DNA of 64,000 nt from the IMG/VR virus record IMGVR_UViG_3300048446_000526, positions 23,413 to 87,412 of that record. One strand, given 5' to 3'. A model generated the notes under the pieces. The model ran no database searches, was not told the origin of the DNA, and saw only the letters and a program-made list of their open reading frames with translations. A program made the position numbers and the translations under genes. The DNA comes from a virus. Shown here piece by piece: positions 43,125 to 50,552 of the stretch; position 1 is the stretch's first letter, and each line of letters starts with the position of its first letter.

Positions 43125-44741
43125 CTAATTCTTTGGAAGATACGCTTTTTCTACAATAAGACTATCTCCATCCCTATTTTTACTGCCTTGTACTACAATA
43201 ATATTATTCTCAAACAAAATACTGCTATAAGCGGCATATTGCTCTGGAAAAAATACTATACCATCTATAGAACCGCTACTGTCGCTGCCCTCTAGAAAGG
43301 CCATTTTTGAGCCGGGATTCTTGCCTTTTTTAGTCTTAATTACACTGACATTATCTATCTGTATAGCGACGACAATATCATTGCGAAGACAGTTATTAAA
43401 ATCTCTACATATTATGTTGGTCATTGATACGTCATACATATCGACCTTACTGCATGTTATACTACAACCTAAACATTCTTCTTCTTTGTCTGCAATCCAT
43501 TCTGGACTGTCAACAAGTGCATATGGAGGGTTGTTAATACTTTGTATAAATGCCTCTAATTTATCTTTTCTGCGGCTGCTCATTCTCGGCTTACCGATAA
43601 CACAATTAATGATGTCTATCAGAGTTCCGTTGTCTAGACAGTTCTCTACCGCATATTCTAGTTCTTTGGCTGTAAGATTAGATACTATTTCGTATTCAAA
43701 TAGCATCTTGGTTCTGCTAATACCATAAAAGTCTAAAGCACCACATTGTATAAGTGCTTTTACAGCAGTACTGGTGATATTAGTAAGCACTTTTGTGACC
43801 ATCTGATACCACGACAGTTCTTCTAGCATGATGTTTTTATCGTCAATAAGTTTGATTAATTTCTTGTACATGGATGAGCCGAACCCTTTTACATCCGTAA
43901 GACCGAAATATATCTTCTTTTCATGGAGTACAAAAAATTCATTTAATACTCTAATATCTGGTAGATGTACGGTGATGTCCATTTGACTAGCGTTTTGTAC
44001 AAGTTGTTTGATCTCTACCTTGGGGTCAATCTTATCTTTAGCAAAGCGTAGATATGACGCAAAGAATACCCTAGGGAAGTGAGCCTTTGTGTATGCAGAC
44101 AGATAAGCATTCATGGCATAGGATACAGCATGGCTTTTGTTAAAACTGTATCTCTGGCTTTTTTCGATCCATCCGAATATCTCTTCTGACTGTTCTTTTG
44201 TGACTAATTTAAGTTTTGCAGAACCGGAGATGAACTTCTTTTTTAGTTTCGCCATTTCCTCTGGCTTCTTTTTACCGATTGCTTTACGCAGATTATCTGC
44301 TTCCTGCAAGTCAAAGCCTGCAACTTCTTTTGCAATCTGCATAGCCTGTTCCTGATAAATCATTTCACCGTATGTAGTTTTCAGAGATGGCTCTAGAGTA
44401 GGATGGTAGTAGTCTACCGACTCAAAACCATTTTTCCTATCAATATAGTGATTACTGACATTCTTACCATCACGATAAGCCTGCAAGCATCCCGGTCGCA
44501 GAATGCTAATCAAAGCACTTAACTGTTCAATATTTTCTGGCTTTAGTTTCTTAGACATGGTTCTACCAAGTCTAGACTCCAACTGGAAGCAACCTTTTGT
44601 GTTACCTTCAGATATTAAGTCCCAAGTTTTCTGGCAATCCAAAGGTATATCTTGGTTAACCGGATCAAAGTCTACTGAAGTTTTACCGTCTTTTTCTACG
44701 GCATCAAAACAACAGCCACAATTAAATTTTAATACTGTCAT
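43125..44741 (-). CDS. dnaE: DNA polymerase III alpha, C-terminal half (fingers, clamp-binding region, OB)
   Basis: At 538 residues this is the second part of a split DnaE. After a unique start (MTVLKFNCGCCFDAVEKDG), it carries IPLDCQKTWDLISEGNTKGCFQLES, which in intact DnaE follows the last catalytic Asp. The fingers have YQEQAMQIAKEVAGFDLQEADNLRKAIGKKK and FNKSHAVSYAMNAYL. A helix-hairpin-helix region (VKGFGSSMYKKLIKLI) and a C-terminal OB domain (DIVVAIQIDNVSVIKTKKG, IVFFPEQY) follow. It has no PHP domain and no catalytic D-x-D, so it can work only with the N-terminal half. The start overlaps the exonuclease stop as ATGA. No intein motifs are seen. Confidence 0.9.
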   Translation of the reverse strand: MTVLKFNCGCCFDAVEKDGKTSVDFDPVNQDIPLDCQKTWDLISEGNTKGCFQLESRLGRTMSKKLKPENIEQLSALISILRPGCLQAYRDGKNVSNHYIDRKNGFESVDYYHPTLEPSLKTTYGEMIYQEQAMQIAKEVAGFDLQEADNLRKAIGKKKPEEMAKLKKKFISGSAKLKLVTKEQSEEIFGWIEKSQRYSFNKSHAVSYAMNAYLSAYTKAHFPRVFFASYLRFAKDKIDPKVEIKQLVQNASQMDITVHLPDIRVLNEFFVLHEKKIYFGLTDVKGFGSSMYKKLIKLIDDKNIMLEELSWYQMVTKVLTNITSTAVKALIQCGALDFYGISRTKMLFEYEIVSNLTAKELEYAVENCLDNGTLIDIINCVIGKPRMSSRRKDKLEAFIQSINNPPYALVDSPEWIADKEEECLGCSITCSKVDMYDVSMTNIICRDFNNCLRNDIVVAIQIDNVSVIKTKKGKNPGSKMAFLEGSDSSGSIDGIVFFPEQYAAYSSILFENNIIVVQGSKNRDGDSLIVEKAYLPKN

Positions 44742-45430
44742 GCTGTAAATGCGTCCTTAAATGTAATCTTCTTAGCCAAATTCCTATGCAGCCTCATAAA
44801 TCTTGTCAGAATTGCTGCTGTGTCCTTAACGTCTTTGATAGCATCATGAGCACCATCTTTATCTATACCCATGTAATCACGCAGATTATCTAGAGTGTAA
44901 CTTTTTAGGTCTGCGTTGTGCTCAAACCAGTAGAATACAAGGTTGAGCATGTCTACCACATCTCTTGGATAAAAAATCTTGCTGTTACCTTCTTTATTTG
45001 TGTCACCATACTTTTTTGCCATTCTCTGAATGATAGGTAGATCAAATCTGTATATGTTATAGCCTGCTGCAATCGGAGCAGTAAACTGGCTCTGTTTCTT
45101 TGATCTCATATGGTATTTCTCCAGATATCCTGTGAACATATCCCATGATTGTTCTTGCGTAGGATACTTTTGCCATTCAGCACGAACATCTTCCTTGGAA
45201 CATCCTTTGACCTTGGCATGAAAATCTAAGATGTCTGTCTTATATTCATAGTCAGGGTCTTTTTCCATACACTCTGGTTTAAAGTTAGCATTAAACTCCG
45301 AGTTAGGTATAATCTCAAGACTGACAGGATCAACCATTACTGCGGCAATCTGCACCGGACTGCACTTAATTGGGTTCACCCCGTCTGTCTCAAAATCAAA
45401 CACACAAATCTTATTATAGTTAATAGCCAT
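44738..45430 (-). CDS. DnaQ-like 3'-5' exonuclease (DEDDh)
   Basis: At 230 residues this is a probable proofreading subunit for the phage polymerase. The DEDDh site is complete: D12-F-E14 in ICVFDFETDG, D130 in YNIYRFDLPI, and H195 with D200 in GAHDAIKDVKDT. Its length fits epsilon without extra domains. It lies between the two halves of DnaE and overlaps the second by 4 bases, a strong hint that the three act as one polymerase core. A typical clamp-binding motif was not seen. Confidence 0.88.
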   Translation of the reverse strand: MAINYNKICVFDFETDGVNPIKCSPVQIAAVMVDPVSLEIIPNSEFNANFKPECMEKDPDYEYKTDILDFHAKVKGCSKEDVRAEWQKYPTQEQSWDMFTGYLEKYHMRSKKQSQFTAPIAAGYNIYRFDLPIIQRMAKKYGDTNKEGNSKIFYPRDVVDMLNLVFYWFEHNADLKSYTLDNLRDYMGIDKDGAHDAIKDVKDTAAILTRFMRLHRNLAKKITFKDAFTA

Positions 45431-45459
45431 AAAAATCCTGTTCTAAATCCTAGTATTAA

Positions 45460-45654
45460 TTATTGTTTAATAACTTTTGTTAAAGGTTTCATTCCCTGCG
45501 TATAGCCGGGACCAACAGCCTTAGCATTTTTGTAAGAGCAGCAACTTTTTCTCACTTCTCTAATTTTTTCAAAAACCTGAGAAGGTTGACCGTCTATTAC
45601 AAATTTGTCACCAATTTGCAAATGACGAAACTCCGTTACTTCTTGTTCTGACAT
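45460..45654 (-). CDS. Small conserved-looking phage protein (64 aa)
   Basis: This is a short protein with FRHLQIGDKFVIDGQPSQVFEKI near the start and a C-x-x-Y with NAKAVGPGYTQ later. A G-D-K-F-x-x-D-G beginning followed by K-I and a CCS/NA stretch recurs in small phage proteins of unknown function. It has its own near-perfect promoter and a GGAG ribosome site. It may be the first gene of a transcript that also carries the exonuclease and the polymerase C-half. Confidence 0.6.
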   Translation of the reverse strand: MSEQEVTEFRHLQIGDKFVIDGQPSQVFEKIREVRKSCCSYKNAKAVGPGYTQGMKPLTKVIKQ

Positions 45655-45678
45655 AATTCATCTCCATAGTTATAGTTT

Positions 45679-45707
45679 ATTATACCCGATAGTATATACA
45701 CCGTCAA
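45679..45707 (-). promoter_or_regulatory. Sigma70-type promoter inside the polymerase N-half stop
   Basis: On the - strand, TTGACG (45702-45707), a 17-base spacer and TATAAT (45679-45684). The TGA of the -35 is the stop codon of the polymerase N-half gene. A start near 45672 would serve the 64-residue gene, exonuclease and polymerase C-half, independently of the N-half. Confidence 0.8.
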
Positions 45708-47575
45708 GCCCCTTGCTTCATAAGATCGCTGATACACATGATCTTATCTAGCATAGCAACACCTAGAATATCTAATTTAATCATACCAAGACTTTCCAAA
45801 TCAGTCATTTCCATACCTGCAATGACTTGTTTATTCTTGCTGTCATAAACCATAGGACAGATACCAGCCAAAGGCTCCGCACTAACGGCTATACCAGCAG
45901 CATGTTTTGATTGTACTGACTTGGTTCCTTCTAGCCTCATGGCTTGTTCAAATCTTTTTGACAATGGCCCCTCAAGTTCGCCATCTTTACCGATGTGACA
46001 CCACTGTTTTAGTTTTTCAGCATCATTCTCTAATGCCCATCTAATAATAGAAGAGTCTCCTGTGGCTTCTTTCATTTCTTGTAAGTCATCTGCTACTTTA
46101 GATTCTTCAGGGATATTTCTTGTGATATCGTTCATTTCTTCAAACGTAATACCTCCAAACACCCTGAGCACATCTTTCAACGCACCACGACCTTTGATTG
46201 TGCCAAACGTAATCATCTGTGACACTTTGTCATCTCCATAAGTATCACGAATATATTGTATAACTTGCTCACGTTTGTCAATAGGCACATCTACGTCAAT
46301 ATCAGGCATAGACGTATGTTCTGCTGTATTTCTACCAGCATTATAAAATCTATCAAAGATAAGACCGTACTTAATAGGATCAATAGTGGTAATACCAATT
46401 AGGTAAGAAACCAAACACCCTGCTGCACTTCCTCGTCCCGGTCCCGGTAGCCATTTATTATCACGCACATGATTGACTATATCTTGTACAATCAGAAAGT
46501 AACTAGAAAGGTCTGCACCTTGCAATACACTTAGTTCATACTTGATTCTATCTACATATTGTCCATGTTGTTCTTTTGGTATATAATCCGCTATTTTATC
46601 TCTCCACCCATCCCTGCATAGTTGACGCAAATACTCTGCATCATCTATGGCTTCTGGACAGGGAAAAGGTGGCAAATTTGGCTTACTGAGAATATCATAT
46701 TCTTCGCACATATCTGCGACAAAGTTTGTATTTGCTAGTTCTTCTTCTGTATGTAGTGCTGCCATCTCTTCTTGATCAAGAATGTGAAAGTTGTCAGACT
46801 TAAAAAACGCATCTAGTCCTACAGACTCATTGTTCTGTATCTTCCTATTTACCTCTGAGAAGGTGGTTTTTAAATTGTTACACAACAGCACCCTTTGGTC
46901 AACAGCGTCAGTCTTACGGCAATAGTGAGCGTCAGGAGTGGCTACAATTTTGTTTCCTGTAATTTTTGCCAGTTCTCTGATGCAGTCTGTGAGTTTGTCC
47001 TGCAAAGGTATATTTTCATGGTCCATTAACTGTGCTTCTAAAAAGAAATTTTCTTTACCAAATATATGATTAAGTTTGCTGACTAGTCTAGTGCCGACAT
47101 TTTTCCAATCAGGGTTGATGTCGTCTCCTACCACTAGATGTCTAGCCAGCGTAGAACCTAAGTGACCACAGATGCCTATAATGTTGCCATCAATAAACTG
47201 AGACAGGGTGTCTAAGTCAAGTCTAGGCTTGCGGTAAAAATGTTCTGGCAAGTTGGCTTCAGAAGTTAACCTGATAAGTTTTTTCCATCCGTCAAAGTTT
47301 TTAGCAAGCAAAAGAAAGTGACTGAGTTTTGCATTCTCTTTGTCTTTTATTTTTGCATCTTGTTCGCACACATATATTTCTTGGCCCAAGATTGGCTTGA
47401 TATCGTTTTTACGCATCTCTGAGTAAAACTTGATAGCACCAGCAATATTACCGTGATCTGTTAATGCACATGATGTCGCACCGATCTCTAAGCATCTTGA
47501 GGCCATATCTGCTGGTTTGCTCATGCCATCCAGCAGGCTATACATACTATGACAATGTAAAGGTTGATAATTCAT
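45704..47575 (-). CDS. dnaE: DNA polymerase III alpha, N-terminal half (PHP and palm)
   Basis: At 623 residues this is the first part of a split DnaE. The PHP domain shows H7-C-H9, TDHGNIAGAIKFY, ILGQEIYV, ICGHLGS and ATPDAHYC, which looks like a full metal-binding set rather than the degraded one of E. coli. The palm has PGPGRGSAAGCLVSYL and the D-x-D in MPDIDVDVPIDKREQ near 424-428. The third catalytic Asp lies in MIKLDILGVAMLDKI near 602. The chain stops 20 residues later, just before the region that begins the C-half gene. GGGAG precedes the start. All catalytic Asp residues are here; fingers and DNA-binding parts are in the other gene. Confidence 0.93.
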   Translation of the reverse strand: MNYQPLHCHSMYSLLDGMSKPADMASRCLEIGATSCALTDHGNIAGAIKFYSEMRKNDIKPILGQEIYVCEQDAKIKDKENAKLSHFLLLAKNFDGWKKLIRLTSEANLPEHFYRKPRLDLDTLSQFIDGNIIGICGHLGSTLARHLVVGDDINPDWKNVGTRLVSKLNHIFGKENFFLEAQLMDHENIPLQDKLTDCIRELAKITGNKIVATPDAHYCRKTDAVDQRVLLCNNLKTTFSEVNRKIQNNESVGLDAFFKSDNFHILDQEEMAALHTEEELANTNFVADMCEEYDILSKPNLPPFPCPEAIDDAEYLRQLCRDGWRDKIADYIPKEQHGQYVDRIKYELSVLQGADLSSYFLIVQDIVNHVRDNKWLPGPGRGSAAGCLVSYLIGITTIDPIKYGLIFDRFYNAGRNTAEHTSMPDIDVDVPIDKREQVIQYIRDTYGDDKVSQMITFGTIKGRGALKDVLRVFGGITFEEMNDITRNIPEESKVADDLQEMKEATGDSSIIRWALENDAEKLKQWCHIGKDGELEGPLSKRFEQAMRLEGTKSVQSKHAAGIAVSAEPLAGICPMVYDSKNKQVIAGMEMTDLESLGMIKLDILGVAMLDKIMCISDLMKQGA

Positions 47576-47587
47576 CTATTCTCCCAA

Positions 47588-47791
47588 TTAATATTCGTCT
47601 GAAAAGTTTCCATCAAGTTCACCATCTGACATGTAGTCCATTGCACCAAAAACCATAATGGTGTCCATTAATCCGTCGTCGTTATCTTCGTCGTCATCTT
47701 TTGTTTGTTGGTTATTGTCGGATTTCTTATCAGAGCCAAAAGCATAACTCGCACAAACAACAGCAAATAAAATCCATATCAAAGATTCCAT
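47588..47791 (-). CDS. Small membrane or secreted acidic protein (67 aa)
   Basis: Residues 2-18 (ESLIWILFAVVCASYAFGS) form a hydrophobic segment that could be a membrane anchor or signal peptide. The rest is strongly acidic (DDDEDNDDG) with a hydrophobic patch IMVFGAMDYM. It starts behind a strong promoter and before the polymerase N-half gene. No family was recognised. It might act at the host membrane early in infection, but only the build is seen. Confidence 0.5.
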   Translation of the reverse strand: MESLIWILFAVVCASYAFGSDKKSDNNQQTKDDDEDNDDGLMDTIMVFGAMDYMSDGELDGNFSDEY

Positions 47792-47824
47792 AATCTATTC
47801 TCCAAAAGTAATTCGATCTCTTCT

Positions 47825-47852
47825 ATTGTAACACATTCTTACTGGTTGTCAA
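47825..47852 (-). promoter_or_regulatory. Sigma70-type promoter before the polymerase operon
   Basis: On the - strand, TTGACA (47847-47852), a 16-base spacer and TACAAT (47825-47830). The TGA stop of the upstream nuclease gene lies inside the -35. A start near 47818 would transcribe the 67-residue membrane gene and the polymerase N-half. Confidence 0.8.
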
Positions 47853-48892
47853 GTAGAACCCGGAGCACGATATTTTGCTACATTGTAACCTTCTACCTGA
47901 TAGACCTTAACGGTATCATCCATACCATTCATGCGAATGTCATGTTTAATCTGTTCGCACATAGTCATTTCCTCTCCAACTTCCGTTTCTTGATCTTCTC
48001 TGTATTCTATCATAGGCTGATGTTTAGTTCCTGCAAATGACTTTTTGCCGAAATCACAAAGTTTAGTGCATTTCCAAGACTTTTTAAGCCTTGGCACTTT
48101 ACAGTTTTTAATTTCTTCAAATCTTGCACGTAACATCATCTCCACCTTAAATAGGTCTGGTTTATCAAAGCACAATGAGAATATACCACCATCGTTGATA
48201 AAATTAATTGTAACAATAATATTCTTTATATCAGGATACAAATGCTGTATTGCATAATAATACAACATTAGTTGTGGGTCTCGTTGTAATTTTGCTATTG
48301 TTTTTTCTTGTCCTGTAGCCCAATCAAGTCTACGACCTGTTTTATAGTCGGTAATTTCGTATGTGTCATCATCGACTTTTGTAATCAGGTCAATCGTTCC
48401 TTTAATAGCAAGTTGTCCTTGCACACGTTCTCCGTTGGGGTCTACAAAATCATAGTGAGCCCAAGGCTTATCTATAGCAATATCAAATCTTTGTTCAGGC
48501 TGAATGATGTGTTGATTCCTAGGGTCAAGCATACCATTGTTCTGCTCTAAACATTTTTGTATCCATTTTCTACAATCCCGGTAGTCTACATCTGTCCATC
48601 TGTGATGAGTAAAAGCACTGGTATAATAGTCATAGACTTTTTGTGTTAAGTCGTCTATACTATAATTATGCACATTTACATATCCTACAATGTCATCTTC
48701 AAAACTACCTTCTTTATTTTGTAGTGCTAGTTGCACAAAAGCGAGTATCTCCATGACCTTATGTACAATAGTACCCTTGTCAGCCTTTTTGTTTGAATCG
48801 CCGTTGTAACCCAACACATACTGAAAGAAGTATTGTTGTGGACACATAGACCATGTGCCATAGGAACTACTTCTCAAATACGCTATATCCAT
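47849..48892 (-). CDS. RecB/Cas4-like PD-(D/E)XK nuclease
   Basis: At 347 residues this belongs to the PDDEXK_1/Cas4-AddB group. It has SSYGTWSMCPQQYFFQYVLGY at the start, H44 in GTIVHKVMEIL, D168 in AIKGTIDLI, and D182-Y-K184 in ITDYKTGR. Cysteines C17, C275, C279 and C312 are placed as in relatives that bind a 4Fe-4S cluster, so a cluster is possible. It should cut or resect DNA ends. It sits between the pseudopilin and the polymerase genes, with GGAG before the start. An equivalent of a recombination exonuclease fits the RecA found upstream. Confidence 0.8.
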   Translation of the reverse strand: MDIAYLRSSSYGTWSMCPQQYFFQYVLGYNGDSNKKADKGTIVHKVMEILAFVQLALQNKEGSFEDDIVGYVNVHNYSIDDLTQKVYDYYTSAFTHHRWTDVDYRDCRKWIQKCLEQNNGMLDPRNQHIIQPEQRFDIAIDKPWAHYDFVDPNGERVQGQLAIKGTIDLITKVDDDTYEITDYKTGRRLDWATGQEKTIAKLQRDPQLMLYYYAIQHLYPDIKNIIVTINFINDGGIFSLCFDKPDLFKVEMMLRARFEEIKNCKVPRLKKSWKCTKLCDFGKKSFAGTKHQPMIEYREDQETEVGEEMTMCEQIKHDIRMNGMDDTVKVYQVEGYNVAKYRAPGST

Positions 48893-48900
48893 ATAATCTC

Positions 48901-49974
48901 CTATCGAGTGAAAACTCCACCGTCTCTTGAAAGCATAAGTTTATCCCATGCAGACAGAGCATTAGGGGCTGTACTAGGCAGCACCTCGATGTCGTCATTA
49001 ATAAAATGCGTTGACCCATCAACAAATACCACACCGACACCGCCGGGATGCAGGCTCCTAGAAGTCGCTTCATTATTGGTGTTATCAAAGCAACTCATAC
49101 CTTGTTTATTCATGTCATAACTTTGTTTTAAGTTGTTGCAATTCACAATATTGTCTGCACCTGACGCTGTATTTGCATTAGGCCCAGCAGCGTCTAGGCT
49201 GACTCCATCATAAGTTAAACCGCCATGACCCCATAACGCACTGCCACCAGCACCAGCCATAGCCCAACAACCTCTAGAGTCACGCTCATCAATACCTGCA
49301 CGAACTTCTGCCAACAGACAAGTGTTGCTTGTACCATCACTGATATGTGCGAAGGTACTGCTAACTCCGTAACCCATAACACCTCTTAGCATAGGGTCTT
49401 GCCAGTTTTTGCCTCCGTTACCAAGAGCATTTAGTGGAGGATGCAAGGTAAGAGAAAACATACCTAGGCCTGCATTTGCAGCATAGTTGCCTCTAGCCCA
49501 GTTGTCACCCCACTGTGCTGAACGTGGAGTAGAAGTACCGTTGAATGGAACTCTATTGTATGGGTCACTAGCACAGAGCATCACGCTCAGTTCTGTAGAA
49601 CGCAATGCTTCATTGCTTGGTGCTGCTACAGTAAATCTGGAATCACTCTCATCATGGAGGGCTTTCACCGTAGTACCTTCCATATAATCCAACAAATCAA
49701 TTACCCAGTTTTTAGTTCTAGTATATGAACCAATACCGTCTGGTGGCAAGGTAGGATCGTTGGAACTAATTTTGTGACTAGCATATGGAAATCTACCATA
49801 AGCAGACTCATAGTTGTGACAGGCTAATCCTAGTTGTTTCATGTTGTTGCTACACGCCATACGACGAGCAGCCTCTCTTGCTTGCTGCACAGCAGGCAAT
49901 AGCATACCGACAAGAACGCCGATGATAGCGATAACAACAAGTAGTTCGATTAAAGTAAATGCTTTCTTATTCAT
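48901..49974 (-). CDS. DUF1559-type pseudopilin (planctomycete family)
   Basis: At 357 residues, this has the N-terminal class III signal MNKKA-FTLIELLVVIAIIG, with predicted prepilin-peptidase cleavage after A5 and Glu at +5. It continues MLLPAVQQAREAARR and the C-S-N-N-x-K-Q-L-G-L-A-x-H-N-Y-E stretch, and closes with H309-x9-D319-G320. These are the marks of DUF1559/SBP_bac_10-like secretion pilins, which are expanded in Planctomycetota and rare elsewhere. A 4-base ATGA overlap with the dNMP kinase shows it is a resident phage gene. Role unknown: it may compete with host pilins, form a surface structure, or block superinfection. Confidence 0.9.
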   Translation of the reverse strand: MNKKAFTLIELLVVIAIIGVLVGMLLPAVQQAREAARRMACSNNMKQLGLACHNYESAYGRFPYASHKISSNDPTLPPDGIGSYTRTKNWVIDLLDYMEGTTVKALHDESDSRFTVAAPSNEALRSTELSVMLCASDPYNRVPFNGTSTPRSAQWGDNWARGNYAANAGLGMFSLTLHPPLNALGNGGKNWQDPMLRGVMGYGVSSTFAHISDGTSNTCLLAEVRAGIDERDSRGCWAMAGAGGSALWGHGGLTYDGVSLDAAGPNANTASGADNIVNCNNLKQSYDMNKQGMSCFDNTNNEATSRSLHPGGVGVVFVDGSTHFINDDIEVLPSTAPNALSAWDKLMLSRDGGVFTR

Positions 49975-50552
49975 AGTAATTTCTCCAAAGTTAAAAAGTT
50001 GTCCAATTCATCTAAAGTTTCCTGCACTGTTTTATTAGTATTGTCAATTACCAGATCAAAATTATCTCTTGAGAAATAAGTATGATCTAATGCCGTTTCG
50101 CTGGCATGATCACTATTATACACGTTACGCTCCAGTTTGACAACCACCCCGCCAGCATTTTTTATACATTCTACTTCGTTAGGAAAACGACAGTCTGCAA
50201 CGAGTGCTAGAAATGGTGAGTCTTTTTCTATACGATTAATAGTAGCCGCTGACCATACGTCATTTTTAATAGTACGAAATATATCCGTACCTACATACTG
50301 CATGACTTCTCTAGCGGTCATAAATTTGCCATGTCGCTTGCATTCTGTCAAAGTATTTTTATCATTGTCATCACCATAGCACTGAGTATATGTTAAACCT
50401 AAAACATCCATACATACCACTCTTTTGAGTGGATCAGCAAAATTGTAAACTTTGCACACGTTGTCTCCTGTACACTTAGAAGCAAGGTGTTCTGCACAAG
50501 TAGTCTTACCAGATTGTTTTCTGCCAGCAAATGCAATGATCTTAGTTTTCAT
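49971..50552 (-). CDS. Deoxynucleoside monophosphate kinase-like
   Basis: At 193 residues, the P-loop G10-R-K-Q-S-G-K-T-T is near the start. The family shape is that of phage dNMP kinases (T4 gene 1 type): FADPLKRVVCMDVLGL, a REVMQYVGTDIFR segment, and ADCRFPNEVECIKNAGGVVVKL. It should convert dNMPs to dNDPs to feed DNA synthesis. It overlaps both neighbours (primase upstream, pseudopilin downstream) by 4 bases. The ribosome site AAGGAAG is clear. Confidence 0.8.
   Translation of the reverse strand: MKTKIIAFAGRKQSGKTTCAEHLASKCTGDNVCKVYNFADPLKRVVCMDVLGLTYTQCYGDDNDKNTLTECKRHGKFMTAREVMQYVGTDIFRTIKNDVWSAATINRIEKDSPFLALVADCRFPNEVECIKNAGGVVVKLERNVYNSDHASETALDHTYFSRDNFDLVIDNTNKTVQETLDELDNFLTLEKLL

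Noticed and set aside
46246-46276. TTGACA with TACAAT inside the polymerase N-half gene
   Set aside because: The spacer is 15 bases and the site is deep in a conserved coding stretch; more likely chance.
45704-47575. A frameshift or sequencing error as the cause of the split DnaE
   Set aside because: Two complete genes lie between the halves, each with its own start, and the break is at a natural inter-domain point.
43125-47575. A split intein as in cyanobacterial DnaE
   Set aside because: There is no Cys/Ser at the splice point and no intein blocks at the end of the N-half or the start of the C-half; the C-half opens with a different short segment.
48901-49974. Contamination by a planctomycete contig
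   Set aside because: The gene overlaps the phage dNMP kinase by 4 bases and the neighbours on both sides are phage replication genes.
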